Assembly (NCBI GenBank): GCA_947561715.1
Contig: OX387205.1
Location: 10,359,001 to 10,423,000 of the forward strand
Direction of reading: 5' to 3'
Source of the DNA: Ascidia mentula
Lineage: Eukaryota; Chordata; Ascidiacea; Phlebobranchia; Ascidiidae
Length of the DNA stretch: 64,000 bases
Positions within the stretch are counted from its first letter, which is position 1, and the number at the start of each line of letters is the position of its first letter. Under the pieces are notes generated by a model, which was not told where the DNA came from, did not search any database, and saw only the letters and a list, made by a program, of their open reading frames with translations. The position numbers were made by a program, and so were the translations under genes. Below are positions 24,881 through 34,404 of this stretch, piece by piece.

Positions 24881-25650
24881 ATGCGCCTGTTTCTACTGCC
24901 GTTGTTTTGCGTGTTTGGAAGTTGTTTTGCGTATTTGGATGTACAAACTTTTGAAAAAGAGTGCGCAGTTCCTGTTTTGTATAGAGTTCCTTGTGGCGGG
25001 GCGACGACAACGCGACAACAATGCGAAAATCAGTGAGTTTTTTTTGATAAAACAACACGTTGACGTTTTTTTATTGGTCTTTGTTGATTTATAGGGGATG
25101 TTGCTACGACAAAACTGTAAACAATGAAAAGATTTGCTTCAAAAAGAGTGAGTATGGGACAAAAATGTTTCATTGTACCACCTTCTTGTCCTTTTTAGGT
25201 TAAAAACGCTCATAATTGTTAATTTTATGTTTGCAAATATGTCTTGACTCGCACAGTCCCGCGTAAATGTATCAACAAAAATTAAATTCAGACATCGACG
25301 AATGCGAGGGGAATACCCACAACTGCGACCGACACGCTTTCTGTGTGGATTATCCATATTCCTTTGTCTGCCTTTGCAAAGCCGGTTTCAAGGGCAACGG
25401 TGTCGTGTGTCAAGGTATGAAAATATTAAAAAAATATGCTGTGGACATATACGCCTTTTAAATAACAAAAAATATGCTTGGGACTTGAACTATCTGCAAT
25501 TCAGGATAGGATAATTCACGAGAAAAGATGCATTATCAACAGGAAATCTCATAAATTTTAGATATAGATGAATGTGAGAATCCTCTTCTGCATACCTGCG
25601 AGAGCCCCAGCATTTGCGTGAACGAACCTGGGGGTTATTCCTGCGTCTGA
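24881..25650 (+). CDS. Secreted trefoil plus EGF-like protein, second EGF truncated
   Basis: Four exons (24881-25032, 25095-25147, 25292-25414, 25562-25650) join in phase to 138 codons plus stop. Residues 1-17 are a signal peptide (MRLFLLPLFCVFGSCFA). Exons 1-2 form one P-type trefoil domain (ECAVPVLYRVPCGG, then CENQGCCYDKTV...ICFKK). Exon 3 is a full calcium-binding EGF (NIDECEGNTHNCDRHAFC ... VCLCKAGFKGNGVVC). Exon 4 begins another cbEGF (DIDECENPLLHTCESPSICV, NEPGGYSCV) but meets TGA exactly where the fifth Cys is expected. Trefoil-EGF proteins are typically mucus-associated or extracellular, which is notable beside a mucin-like gene. The gene may be a truncated relic of a longer EGF protein. 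AATAAA at 25902-25907 could polyadenylate it. Confidence 0.78.
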
Positions 25651-25901
25651 GAGTCCGAACCAACAAATCTCACTGTAATATTTTCAGACCGTGTAATTGC
25701 GCAGTATTATTTGTTTTTGTATATCGGTGTATTTTGCACGTGAACATTTTGAGTGAATTTATTTGCTTGTATGTGAAAACGTTCTTGCATAAAAGCTAGG
25801 AATTTGTTTGTCTGACATTGGGTTACTTTGCGCAAATTTGGACAAATCACGGACCATTTGGAGAAAAACCCTATACGCATATAGCTTAGCAGGCATTGTG
25901 T

Positions 25902-25907
25902 AATAAA
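25902..25907 (+). terminator. Probable polyadenylation signal of trefoil-EGF gene
   Basis: AATAAA about 250 bp after the TGA. The related copy at 28.7 kb has lost this hexamer at the matching place. Confidence 0.45.
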
Positions 25908-26009
25908 ATAGGTTTACCCAGCTACACTTGGTAAAAATACTTCACCCAACGCCACTTAACAACTATTTTCCATCTTGGATCTCTCGAATGTCATACACAT
26001 TGACCTTAA

Positions 26010-27046
26010 CCCTTTAGAGCCCAAGGGTATACTGAGCAACAGAAAAAAATTAATGTATAGCGTTTTGTTGCGTTGATGGGTCCAATAACACATTTTATGA
26101 AAAAATTTGAGATGTTTGACCGCCACCCCCCATTTTCTGGTGGGGTCACCTGTGACCCATTGGGCTCTGGAGGATTCACACTGAAAAAAATTAACTTTTT
26201 AATATCGTTGAATCTGGTGTAGCTATGCATTTCTTTAGTAGTACAAGTAACAACCTGAATGAAATCGAGGTAATATTTTACTGTGTTTGGTCAAAAAACT
26301 AATTTTTAGACCCCCACTACGTGTGATTTTCGTGTTTCGTAGGTTGATATGCGCAGAAAACTTTGTTTTTCAGTATTTGAAGCTAAACAACGCCTTATTT
26401 AGGTCCATGTTGATGCTACGCAAGTTAAACAAGCAATATTTGATACCTTTTATTGATCAATGATTATTTATACCAATAAAATTTGAAATAACCTACGCAA
26501 ATAGCTATATTACCTTGCATAAAATATAAACCTGACCCGAAATTGAGATAATAGATGATCACGTATTATAGTATCATGTGATGTTGTTATGTAATAATAT
26601 TCATTGAAAAGCTTAAAAACATGATTCATAAAATTTCATCGTACTTGTCACCAATGCCCTATGTCCCATACACGACCCCATGAAATTATAAGGTGTGCCG
26701 TTTCTTAAAAATACGTGCTACGAATACCTAACTTTTTTATAGATACTATACAAGGCCTTAGCTAAAGGAATGCCAATTTTATTTGCAAATTGTTTACCAA
26801 TTGAATGGTATTTTTTACATATTTAGATGTAGCTTATCAAGCACTTTTGCGTTTCCTTCCGGTGTGCTTGCTGTGTCAATCAAAAAATTGCTATAGCGAC
26901 ATCTACCGGCTTTAAAATTTTATGTAGATCAGGGCAAAGGGGGACTCTGGGCTTCAAAGGTAAAAAAAAATTAAAAAAGCAGAAACCTTTCTGGTATGGG
27001 TCTTTAAAGTCATGGGGTCACCGGTGACCCCTGGGGCTCTAAAGGG
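26010..27046. mobile_element. piggyBac-like MITE, 1,037 bp
   Basis: Perfect 13-bp terminal inverted repeats CCCTTTAGAGCCC (26010-26022) and GGGCTCTAAAGGG (27034-27046). Flanks are TTAA (26006-26009) and TTGA (27047-27050), a TTAA target site with one mutation. Near each end sits a palindromic subterminal motif: GGGGTCACCTGTGACCC (about 26141) and GGGGTCACCGGTGACCC (about 27014). CCC-starting ends at TTAA with subterminal palindromes are characteristic of piggyBac. No transposase frame is present. Confidence 0.75.
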
Positions 27047-27050
27047 TTGA

Positions 27051-28324
27051 GAAGAAAATTTTGTCTTAACCATTTTCTGGCAAACATAGCGCGGCATTTC
27101 AGTTCGTTGGTATTTCAAGCTGTCTCGGACATAGCAAGAAGAAAAATTGTGATTTAACTAGAATTGAGACAAATTAGGTAGGTTTTTATCTCTTTGATGT
27201 GCCAATGAACTAGGTATTTTGAAAGGCATATATTCTTTTCTAAAAAATACATTTTCACTGGTACAGGACCGTGGTAATTTTGTACACCAAAATCCAGTCA
27301 AAAAATAGCAAGTTTTTGGTTTAATTTTCGAGTGCGTACAAATTGTGTTTTAAACGGAGTCCTACCGAGATTTTGTCACTGGAATTGCTGGCTACAGCAA
27401 GTGGTCTAAAGTATTTCCATCTAATACGTTTAACAAATTCGTCGTAAATATATAAATGCGATACTGGTAGTTTTGATGTGAGCTATCACATTATTCCTAT
27501 CCAGTAATTGCAAATATAATGCTGGTCGATCTTCGGTCAAGTTGGTATGACGCTGTACTGAAGGCCTGTTCTGCCACGACGCCAAACCGAACAGATAGTT
27601 GCATCGAGGTGTAGTCTTTCAAGCACACTTTCTCGCTGCGTTGATCAACCTTTCAGCACAACCACGACTTGCATGCAATCTGCAAATAGAACGAGTCCGT
27701 GTTTTTTAAATTATTGCCACACGACAGGTGGATATCGTTAATCCAATCACCTACAACATCGTAAACCTAAAAATAAAAACTCGTTTTATGCTTTGCTTGC
27801 TCGAAACTTGCTAGAACCTGACACTGACTTTCCTTGACTTTTCGATTGGTTGTGAGAGGACTTCGACCTTCCAGAACTTTTTGTGGATGTTGTTCTAACC
27901 TTAAGTTTTATGAAAAAACTAGCGTTGTTATTAAACGAGGTGAAGTGTTTGAAGCCAAAAACCTGCATAAAAATAAACAAAGTGTCATAGATAATAATGA
28001 GTAAATAATGGCCTTAAATAATAGCGAAATTAAATGTTCAGTACAAACGATTGATGACAACTTTCTTTATTTCTTTATTTACGATATGCAACAGTTTAGT
28101 GATTAAAATACCTTATATCACCTTACCTTATTGTTGGCTTATGTGCAGCTTAGTTTCCATGGCAAGGCAGCCAATCGCGAACAAATTTGCAGCAAACGAT
28201 ACCCGCGATCTGGGCCATGATGACCCTTTCGTAACCTCCAAATCCACGCAATTACCTCATGATTTGGTCACCGCGTGCTCCATTAAATGTCTGGCGCGAT
28301 GAGTCATGAATTTGTAGTGCAATG
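27051..28324. other. Intergenic region without a supported gene
   Basis: Mostly AT-rich and featureless. A minus-strand frame at 27786-27980 with a Ser/Lys-rich tail (TSTKSSGRSKSSHNQSKSQG) follows a good acceptor (TTTTTATGCAG) at about 27965 and could be a terminal exon, but no partner exon was found. Confidence 0.35.
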
Positions 28325-28470
28325 AAAATAATAAATAAACGATCACGCACTTGGCAGTTGTAATTTATTAGCACGTCAAGGAGTCGTAAGTTAACTGTTC
28401 AATCGAAGTCAGTGTTTGACAAGTTCAATGACAGTTTCATCCAGGCACCGTTAATAACAATGCCAAAGGT
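28325..28470. repeat. Direct repeat copy 1 (paired with 28927-29065)
   Basis: The block with AATAAACGATCACGCACTTG, GCAGTTGTAATTTATTAGCA and CGTCAAGGAGTCGTAAGTTA recurs about 600 bp downstream at high identity, with small indels. Confidence 0.75.
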
Positions 28471-28770
28471 GAACAAACCTCGAGGCTATTCCTGCGTGTG
28501 AGAGCCCGAACCAAGGAATTTCACTGCAACATTTTCAGACTGTGTAATTGCGCAGTATCATTTGTATTTTGCACGTGAGCGCATAAGCAACATTATTTTG
28601 CATGTATGTGAAAATGTTGTTTCATAAATACTAGGATTGTTTGTCTGACATTGGGTTACTTGGCACAAATTTGAACAAATCAAGGATTCTTCAGTGAAAA
28701 CCCCGACGTATATAGCTTAGCAGGCATTGTGAAAAGAATAGGTTAACCCAACTTCATTTGGCAAAGTGAT
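28471..28770 (+). pseudogene. Duplicated 3' end of the trefoil-EGF gene
   Basis: From GAACAAACCTCGAGGCTATT onward the sequence is similar to 25622-25935: the end of EGF exon 4 (GYSC, V, TGA at 28499-28501) and the 3' UTR (shared GTGTAATTGCGCAGTAT, TGTCTGACATTGGGTTACTT, TATAGCTTAGCAGGCATTGT). Only the last few codons of the exon are present and no upstream exons were found, so this is a gene fragment. Confidence 0.7.
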
Positions 28771-28926
28771 TACAGTGCACGCAGTTTCAAGACTACAAGA
28801 AACGTTTATTTCCATTTGATTAGGTTGTCACAGCAGATACATGGTGCAGATTCAAGACACCAGAGCGTACACTGCGTTCCGAATGTTTCATTCAACAATA
28901 CAGCCCGAACTGTGGTTGCAGAACAT

Positions 28927-29065
28927 AAATAAACGATCACGCACTTGGCAGTTGTAATTTATTAGCACGTCAAGGAGTCGTAAGTTAACCTTAAGTTAAA
29001 AGTCAATGTGTGACAATTTCAATGACATTTCATCCAGACACCGTTGATAACAATGGCAAAGGTCG
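28927..29065. repeat. Direct repeat copy 2 (paired with 28325-28470)
   Basis: Second copy of the ~140-bp block. The gene-fragment copy and about 150 bp of unrelated sequence lie between the two. Confidence 0.75.
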
Positions 29066-29449
29066 TAAATATGCGAGAGCAAACAAGTCAAACCACTCCC
29101 TATCAACCTGCATCTGACTGCTCGGAAAATATATGTTTAGTCATCTCGTTTATGTCATTCGGTAATAAATAGCTTTTATCGCTAAATCGGAAGTGTGGGC
29201 TGCCCTAAAGTTGGGCGTCAAGGTCGTCGACACATAGTGTCTGAAAATACATGTTTACCATGTTTTTGCTTTGAAAAATCTTGAAACTGATATTGTTTTT
29301 TTGTTATTATTGTTGAAATATCGACCAATTTTTTAATCTTAATTGAAAGTTTATCTTATCTTAAAGCTAAAACTAGTGGATTAACCTTAACTTCCCTTCA
29401 GCGTAGAAGTTTTATCTGTGGTAATATTATCCCGAATGCATTCAAACAA

Positions 29450-29756
29450 CAACTTTATTCAAAATTGCACAAATTGTAACACGTTGTGAGGGTGATTGAG
29501 GTATATGTTATATGTTTGATAATGCATAAGTAATGCCATGCTTTCGCATAGCAAGGCAGGATCGCCCCACTGCGCAGGCCCTTTATATTTGCCGATCACA
29601 GCTCTAATATTCTGATCATAAGGTTCACAGGTTTCGCAGTCAAGGCATTGCAGCCAAACTGGATCAGCCACTTTTCCCGACAATCTCCCGGTGAGGTTTA
29701 AACTCACGAACCTGGGCTAACCAGGCCCAACGCTCTACCAACTAAACTACAGGAGC
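29450..29756 (-). mobile_element. SINE copy B with an intact tRNA-like head
   Basis: On the minus strand the first 73 nt (29756-29684) fold as a tRNA: acceptor stem 6 of 7 pairs, D arm with AGTTGGTAG, anticodon stem TGGGC/GCCCA with loop CTGGTTA (anticodon GGT by position), and a perfect T arm GTGAG-TTTAAAC-CTCAC. The SINE body follows (AGTGGCTGATCCAGTTTGGC, TGCAATGCCTTGACTGCGAA, ACCTGTGAACC), shared with copies at 2.4 and 29.9 kb, with a possible end near GAATAAAGTTG at about 29450. No T-run terminator follows the tRNA part, so it is a SINE head rather than a tRNA gene. Confidence 0.7.
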
Positions 29757-29825
29757 TCAGTGGCTTCACGGGGTATATTGTGGCCAAGGTACACTAGTGC
29801 GCAAGCGCACAACTTGTCAGGCGAC

Positions 29826-29912
29826 CTTCACATGCGTGAAGCCACTGAAAAGTGGCTGATCCAGCTTGGCTGCAATGCCTTGGCTGCGAAGCCTGTGAAC
29901 CTTATGTTTGAT
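29826..29912 (+). mobile_element. SINE copy C, body only
   Basis: Plus-strand AGTGGCTGATCCAGCTTGGC, TGCAATGCCTTGGCTGCGAA, GCCTGTGAACCTTATG, head to head with copy B and lacking the tRNA part. Extent uncertain. Confidence 0.65.
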
Positions 29913-30640
29913 AATGCTTTTAATACAGATATTGCGAAATTTTCCCCAAACGAAAACCCCGTGGTGTTATTGTCCTCGCCATCGCCTTTAGATGGTACAG
30001 GAAGTTGTAACAGTTAGTTTGAAGGTAGTAACATTGACGAGTAGCCGCAAGGACTAAGGCAAATATGTATGATCGACCACCACATATGTATCGTTGTACA
30101 GCTCACGTAGGCAACATGGTAATCAAGTTTCGATGGTACATGGTAGCACACATAACGACAATTTCGAAATATGTCAGATTTGTATAATTTTCGTCTGAAA
30201 GTCCAATTGTTGAGCTGAGGAAGTTTTTTTTTTATCTGGCCAGCACTTTTGAATTACGAAATGTGGCGGTATCAGTTCATTGAAAGTACAATTATCAGTA
30301 TTTTGTATTTCTCCGCCGAAACCACTTTAAAAATACGTTTCCTGTAAACATTACAATGGACGTCCTACTCAAATAATTTGTTTGGTTTCTTTATGATGCA
30401 CGAGATAAAAAAATGGTTTTCATCAGAAAGACTGTGGTTTAACATGTAGACTAAATGTTTTGTTTTGGTACTTGTTTAATATTTGTTAGATCGAGAGTAG
30501 GTCATTGCCCTCTGTGATGAAACAACACCCATACCGATTGCAAAATATCGTCTCCAACGTCAGGGGCACGTGACAGGAAGTGCCACCACTTGACAAACAA
30601 ATTTTCAACAGTAAAGAACACTCGAATGCAAACATGTGAA
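29913..30640. other. Intergenic region upstream of the chitin-binding gene
   Basis: No coding exon or further repeat recognised. It ends at the TATA box of the next gene. Confidence 0.4.
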
Positions 30641-30642
30641 TC

Positions 30643-30649
30643 TATATAA
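30643..30649 (+). promoter_or_regulatory. TATA box of the CBM14 gene
   Basis: TATATAAG lies about 94 bp before the ATG at 30737, predicting transcription start near 30672. Confidence 0.6.
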
Positions 30650-30736
30650 GAGTCGACAGGCGGACACTTCGAGTCACACTTCGACACAAGTTGTCAAATA
30701 CTAGTAAGAAGATTCGAAGATACGGAACTTGAAACC

Positions 30737-32915
30737 ATGTTGGGACGAGCTCTAATACTAAGCATGTGCGTATTGGCAGTTTTTGGGCGGCCGGAGGTCA
30801 GTACTTATTTTTTTATTCAGTGAAATTTCTTTGAAATTACTCATAAGAAGAAAAAATCAGTGATACTGTAATTTATTTAAATGGTATTTCATTTTTGAAT
30901 TAACAACTGTTTTACACACAGAATGCAATGGAGGCACTGGCCAAACATCGGGGAAGACGCAGTCCGATAAAACACCGTAAGTGACAGCACTCATGACTGA
31001 ACATTTGTATAGGACCTTAATCTTTTCGTGTAACGTAATAATATATTTAGTCGTGTTAGTTAAAATTTGACTCTACCTTCCGTTATTTGAAGCATGCTCA
31101 ACTTAAATAGCTTTATTGATTGATTTGTTGTGTAATTTGCATTTGGTTCAGCTGACTGTCTCGATCCTGCCAACGAAGAACCATATCCAAAACCTGGCGA
31201 CTGTGGCAGCTTCTACCAGGTAATTTTTACATCACCATTCACCTTATCGGAATGCACAAAAATTATCATTTCGAATATAATTTTTGTTTATAAATTCAAT
31301 GAGTTTTATCACCCAACAATGGTAGCACATTTTAGTGAGCAGACTAAGTTTTAGAAGCCGTATCATCATAGGATCTTCAGCTTGATATTGATCCGTTTTA
31401 CCGAAAACCGTAATCAAACGGACTTCTTATTGATCCTATTCTCAAAAGTTTTATTATGTGGTTCTTGTTTGTTTCAGTGTTCGGGTGGATACCGAACTGT
31501 ACATAACTGCTCAAGTGGATTGGTGTTTAATGCAGCATTAAAGGTATGTGATTGGCCTCACAATGTGCCCCCTCCGTGTGGAACCCTTTCTGCAACCACC
31601 ACTACAGTCGTCCCCACCACAACCACACGACCTTGTGACCGTAACTATTGTTGTTCATGTTCAATCAGTTTACATGTGTGTAAACATTCTAACATGTTAG
31701 TTTTGTTTTTTTAAAGCTATTTGTGCCGGTACCCATGGCGCTACTGGCCTTCCATTTCCAAAACCAGGAGATTGCGATAGCTTTTATCAGGTATTCATAA
31801 AAAATTAACTCAAATACCTTTATTGGTTAATTTTTTTTTGTATTTAGTGCGCTGGCTGTTACCTTCATGAACATGACTGTCCAGCTGGATTGATCTTTAA
31901 TCCACCAATACATGTATGTGATTGGCCTCACAGTGTGCCCCCTCCTTGTGGAACTCTTTCGACTACAACCACCACTACCGTCCCACCCACCACCACCACA
32001 ACCACACGACCTTGTGACCGTAACTATTGTTGTTCATGTTCAATCAGTTTACATGTGTGTAAACATTCTAACATGTTAGTTTTGTTTTTTTAAAGCTATT
32101 TGTGCCGGTACCCATGGCGCTACTGGCCTTCCATTTCCAAAACCAGGAGATTGCGATAGCTTTTATCAGGTATTCATAAAAAATTAACTCAAATACCTTT
32201 ATTGGTTAATTTTTTTTTGTATTTAGTGCGCTGGCTGTTACCTTCATGAACATGACTGTCCAGCTGGATTGATCTTTAATCCACCAATACATGTATGTGA
32301 TTGGCCTCACAGTGTGCCCCCTCCTTGTGGAACTCTTTCGACTACAACCACCACTACCGTCCCACCCACCACCACCACCACCACACCACCAATAGGAGGA
32401 GCTCGTAAATATAGTTTTCCTGTTTAGTTGTCTCTTACGTTTAAAACATATATTTGTATTTAAGCATCTTGTGTTGACGCCGCTGGCAATCCATTAAGTA
32501 CGGCGCCGTTTGAAAAGCCTGGTGATTGTGATCATTTCTATCAATGTGGAGCTGGTAAGTAAAACAGGCTTTATATAATATAGCTAAATTTGCTTTTATT
32601 ATTTAGCTACAAATACATGCTTTTTTATGCCATCCCCGATGTGAAACACTCATAAAATCTAAAACTTTTTCATGTTGCTTTGATCTTAGTACATTCATGT
32701 GTATGTTAGATATAATACTCATAAAACGAGTCGATATTCCAGAACACCATACAAAAGGGTTTCTTTTGTGCCTAACAGTGTTGAGCGAATAAAGGGCATG
32801 TTCTGTTTGTTTTTTGGCAGGTATTCTTTATACAATGCCCTGTGCACCTGGTACGGTATTCAATCCAGCTATCGGTGTCTGTGATTATGATTATAATGTT
32901 CCTGGATGCCCTTAG
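30737..32915 (+). CDS. Secreted protein with four chitin-binding peritrophin-A (CBM14) domains
   Basis: Ten exons (30737-30796, 30922-30976, 31152-31219, 31478-31634, 31717-31790, 31848-32013, 32096-32169, 32227-32404, 32465-32554, 32821-32915) join in phase to 338 codons plus TAG. It opens with a signal peptide ([17 protein letters not shown]) and a short basic segment with a possible furin-like site (RGRRSP). Four CBM14 domains follow, each split by an intron after FYQ or CGAG: e.g. [36 protein letters not shown]. Thr/Pro linkers ([13 protein letters not shown] type) separate the first three and are likely O-glycosylated. CBM14 binds chitin, as in peritrophic matrix proteins; tunicates line the gut with a chitin-mucin layer, which fits the mucin-like neighbour. 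Domains 2 and 3 are essentially identical. Confidence 0.88.
31635..32392 (+). repeat. 379-bp tandem duplication containing one CBM14 domain
   Basis: Exons 5+6 with their introns recur as exons 7+8 with a period of 379 bp. I found no difference between the copies, introns included, until the Thr/Pro linker near 32375. The unit breaks inside the ACC-rich linker codons, suggesting unequal exchange or slippage there. Confidence 0.85.
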
Positions 32916-33371
32916 GTTGGTAAATACATTGACATAATTCAGTTTTTAATAGCTAGAAAATAATTTCGTATGAGAGTTTTGCGGCTTTTTAAAAAAAATA
33001 TATATGCTGAAAGGGTCAATTAAAAACTTGTGTTGATTTGTTCTGATATAGGTGGAGCAAGAAATGTTCTTCATGTGCTGGATGTCAACGACCTTAATTC
33101 ATGCATGATCGATTTGATTGACTTTAAATTTTGATTTTGTTTGATTATAATATTCACTATCTTAATGTTTAAATCCTTCCCTATTTGGAGTTTGGTCAAA
33201 AAATATTTCTTGGCTGTCAATGTTTTTGCTATAACATGAAGCTTTACTCAATATTTGCAATGTATCCCGCATAGACACAAAACTTAAAGTCTTACTTTTG
33301 CGAATTTAATGATTTCAGTGATGATAATGTAAATTCAACTGTGCTTTGCAATCGTGTTGTGGTATGCCAAC

Positions 33372-33377
33372 AATAAA
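33372..33377 (+). terminator. Probable polyadenylation signal of the CBM14 gene
   Basis: AATAAA about 460 bp after the stop codon. No nearer AATAAA was seen in the 3' region. Confidence 0.4.
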
Positions 33378-34404
33378 TCCTTGCAAATTATGTTGTTTAC
33401 TGTTTTCACAATATATACAAAACAAAATAAGAGAGTTTTCAGAATATAACACAATATATGAAAGATGTTCGTTAGTTTTATAAATACTCAGCTTTTAGGT
33501 ATTGGTAGTATATGGAAAAATTTCCTCAACGCTAGACTTCTATTTGATTTTAAGGCAAAAAATGGTTCTTATAAGCCACATCTTTGTGCTACAGCTAGTA
33601 GAACACTAGCAAAGAGTAATTTGGTTATAGTATCACATTTTACCTTGTAAACAGGATAAGTGATTTGTCTCTTATCGGATTTTCATCACTTTTAACCTTT
33701 ATTGATCTAATAAAATACAGGATTGTGACCCTTTTTATGTGATATGTACTTGTATCTAATTCATCCAATTTGAAACCCAAATCCTAAAAATTAAAATTGA
33801 ATATTATCAACATATATTTCGCTTCGTCTGTAAGTGTTAAAAGAACCATTTCGAATCTTTCAAAATGCTGTGCGTAGGGATGCTTTGCCTTACAGTGGTA
33901 AACATTTTCCATTATGTGATTTCATACAATTTTACGGATGTTGGTGGTAGTGATCATGTTACCGCTCATAGATGCATGAAGGATTTTTTAATTTAAACTA
34001 TCAAAAACAATCAAGCAAACAGTTTTACACTTGACAGGGGGTTTCATACAGTACCAAAACATCACAAACACAAAAAAACGACAAAAACAAAGCTCAATAC
34101 AAATTTGATACTCCATGTGAGACAAAAAACATTTTTTGAAACGCCGTGTGATTCAGAAGGCAAGTTTAGTGACGTGAAAGCACCAATCAAGGTTCCCCGC
34201 TTTCGGCGTGGAGAGGCAACGGTGCGCGCGTTGTGTTCCACTTTGGAACAGATTATTGTTGTAGTTGGTTGGTGTGGATGTCATTAAGTTTGAGGTTTCT
34301 TAGAAAAGTTCGGTTGATTTTTCTGTGCGTTTTGGAATAACGCAAGGTACATTGAAGTTAGAGTGATGGATTCAACAGTTGAGAGAATGTTTGTAGAAAA
34401 CTGT
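33378..34404. other. Intergenic stretch up to the satellite array
   Basis: AT-rich until about 34100. A short GC-richer part (34180-34290) precedes the satellite boundary. No gene recognised. Confidence 0.4.

Noticed and set aside
29684..29756. Functional tRNA-Thr gene
   Set aside because: No T-run terminator; SINE body shared with two other copies follows directly.
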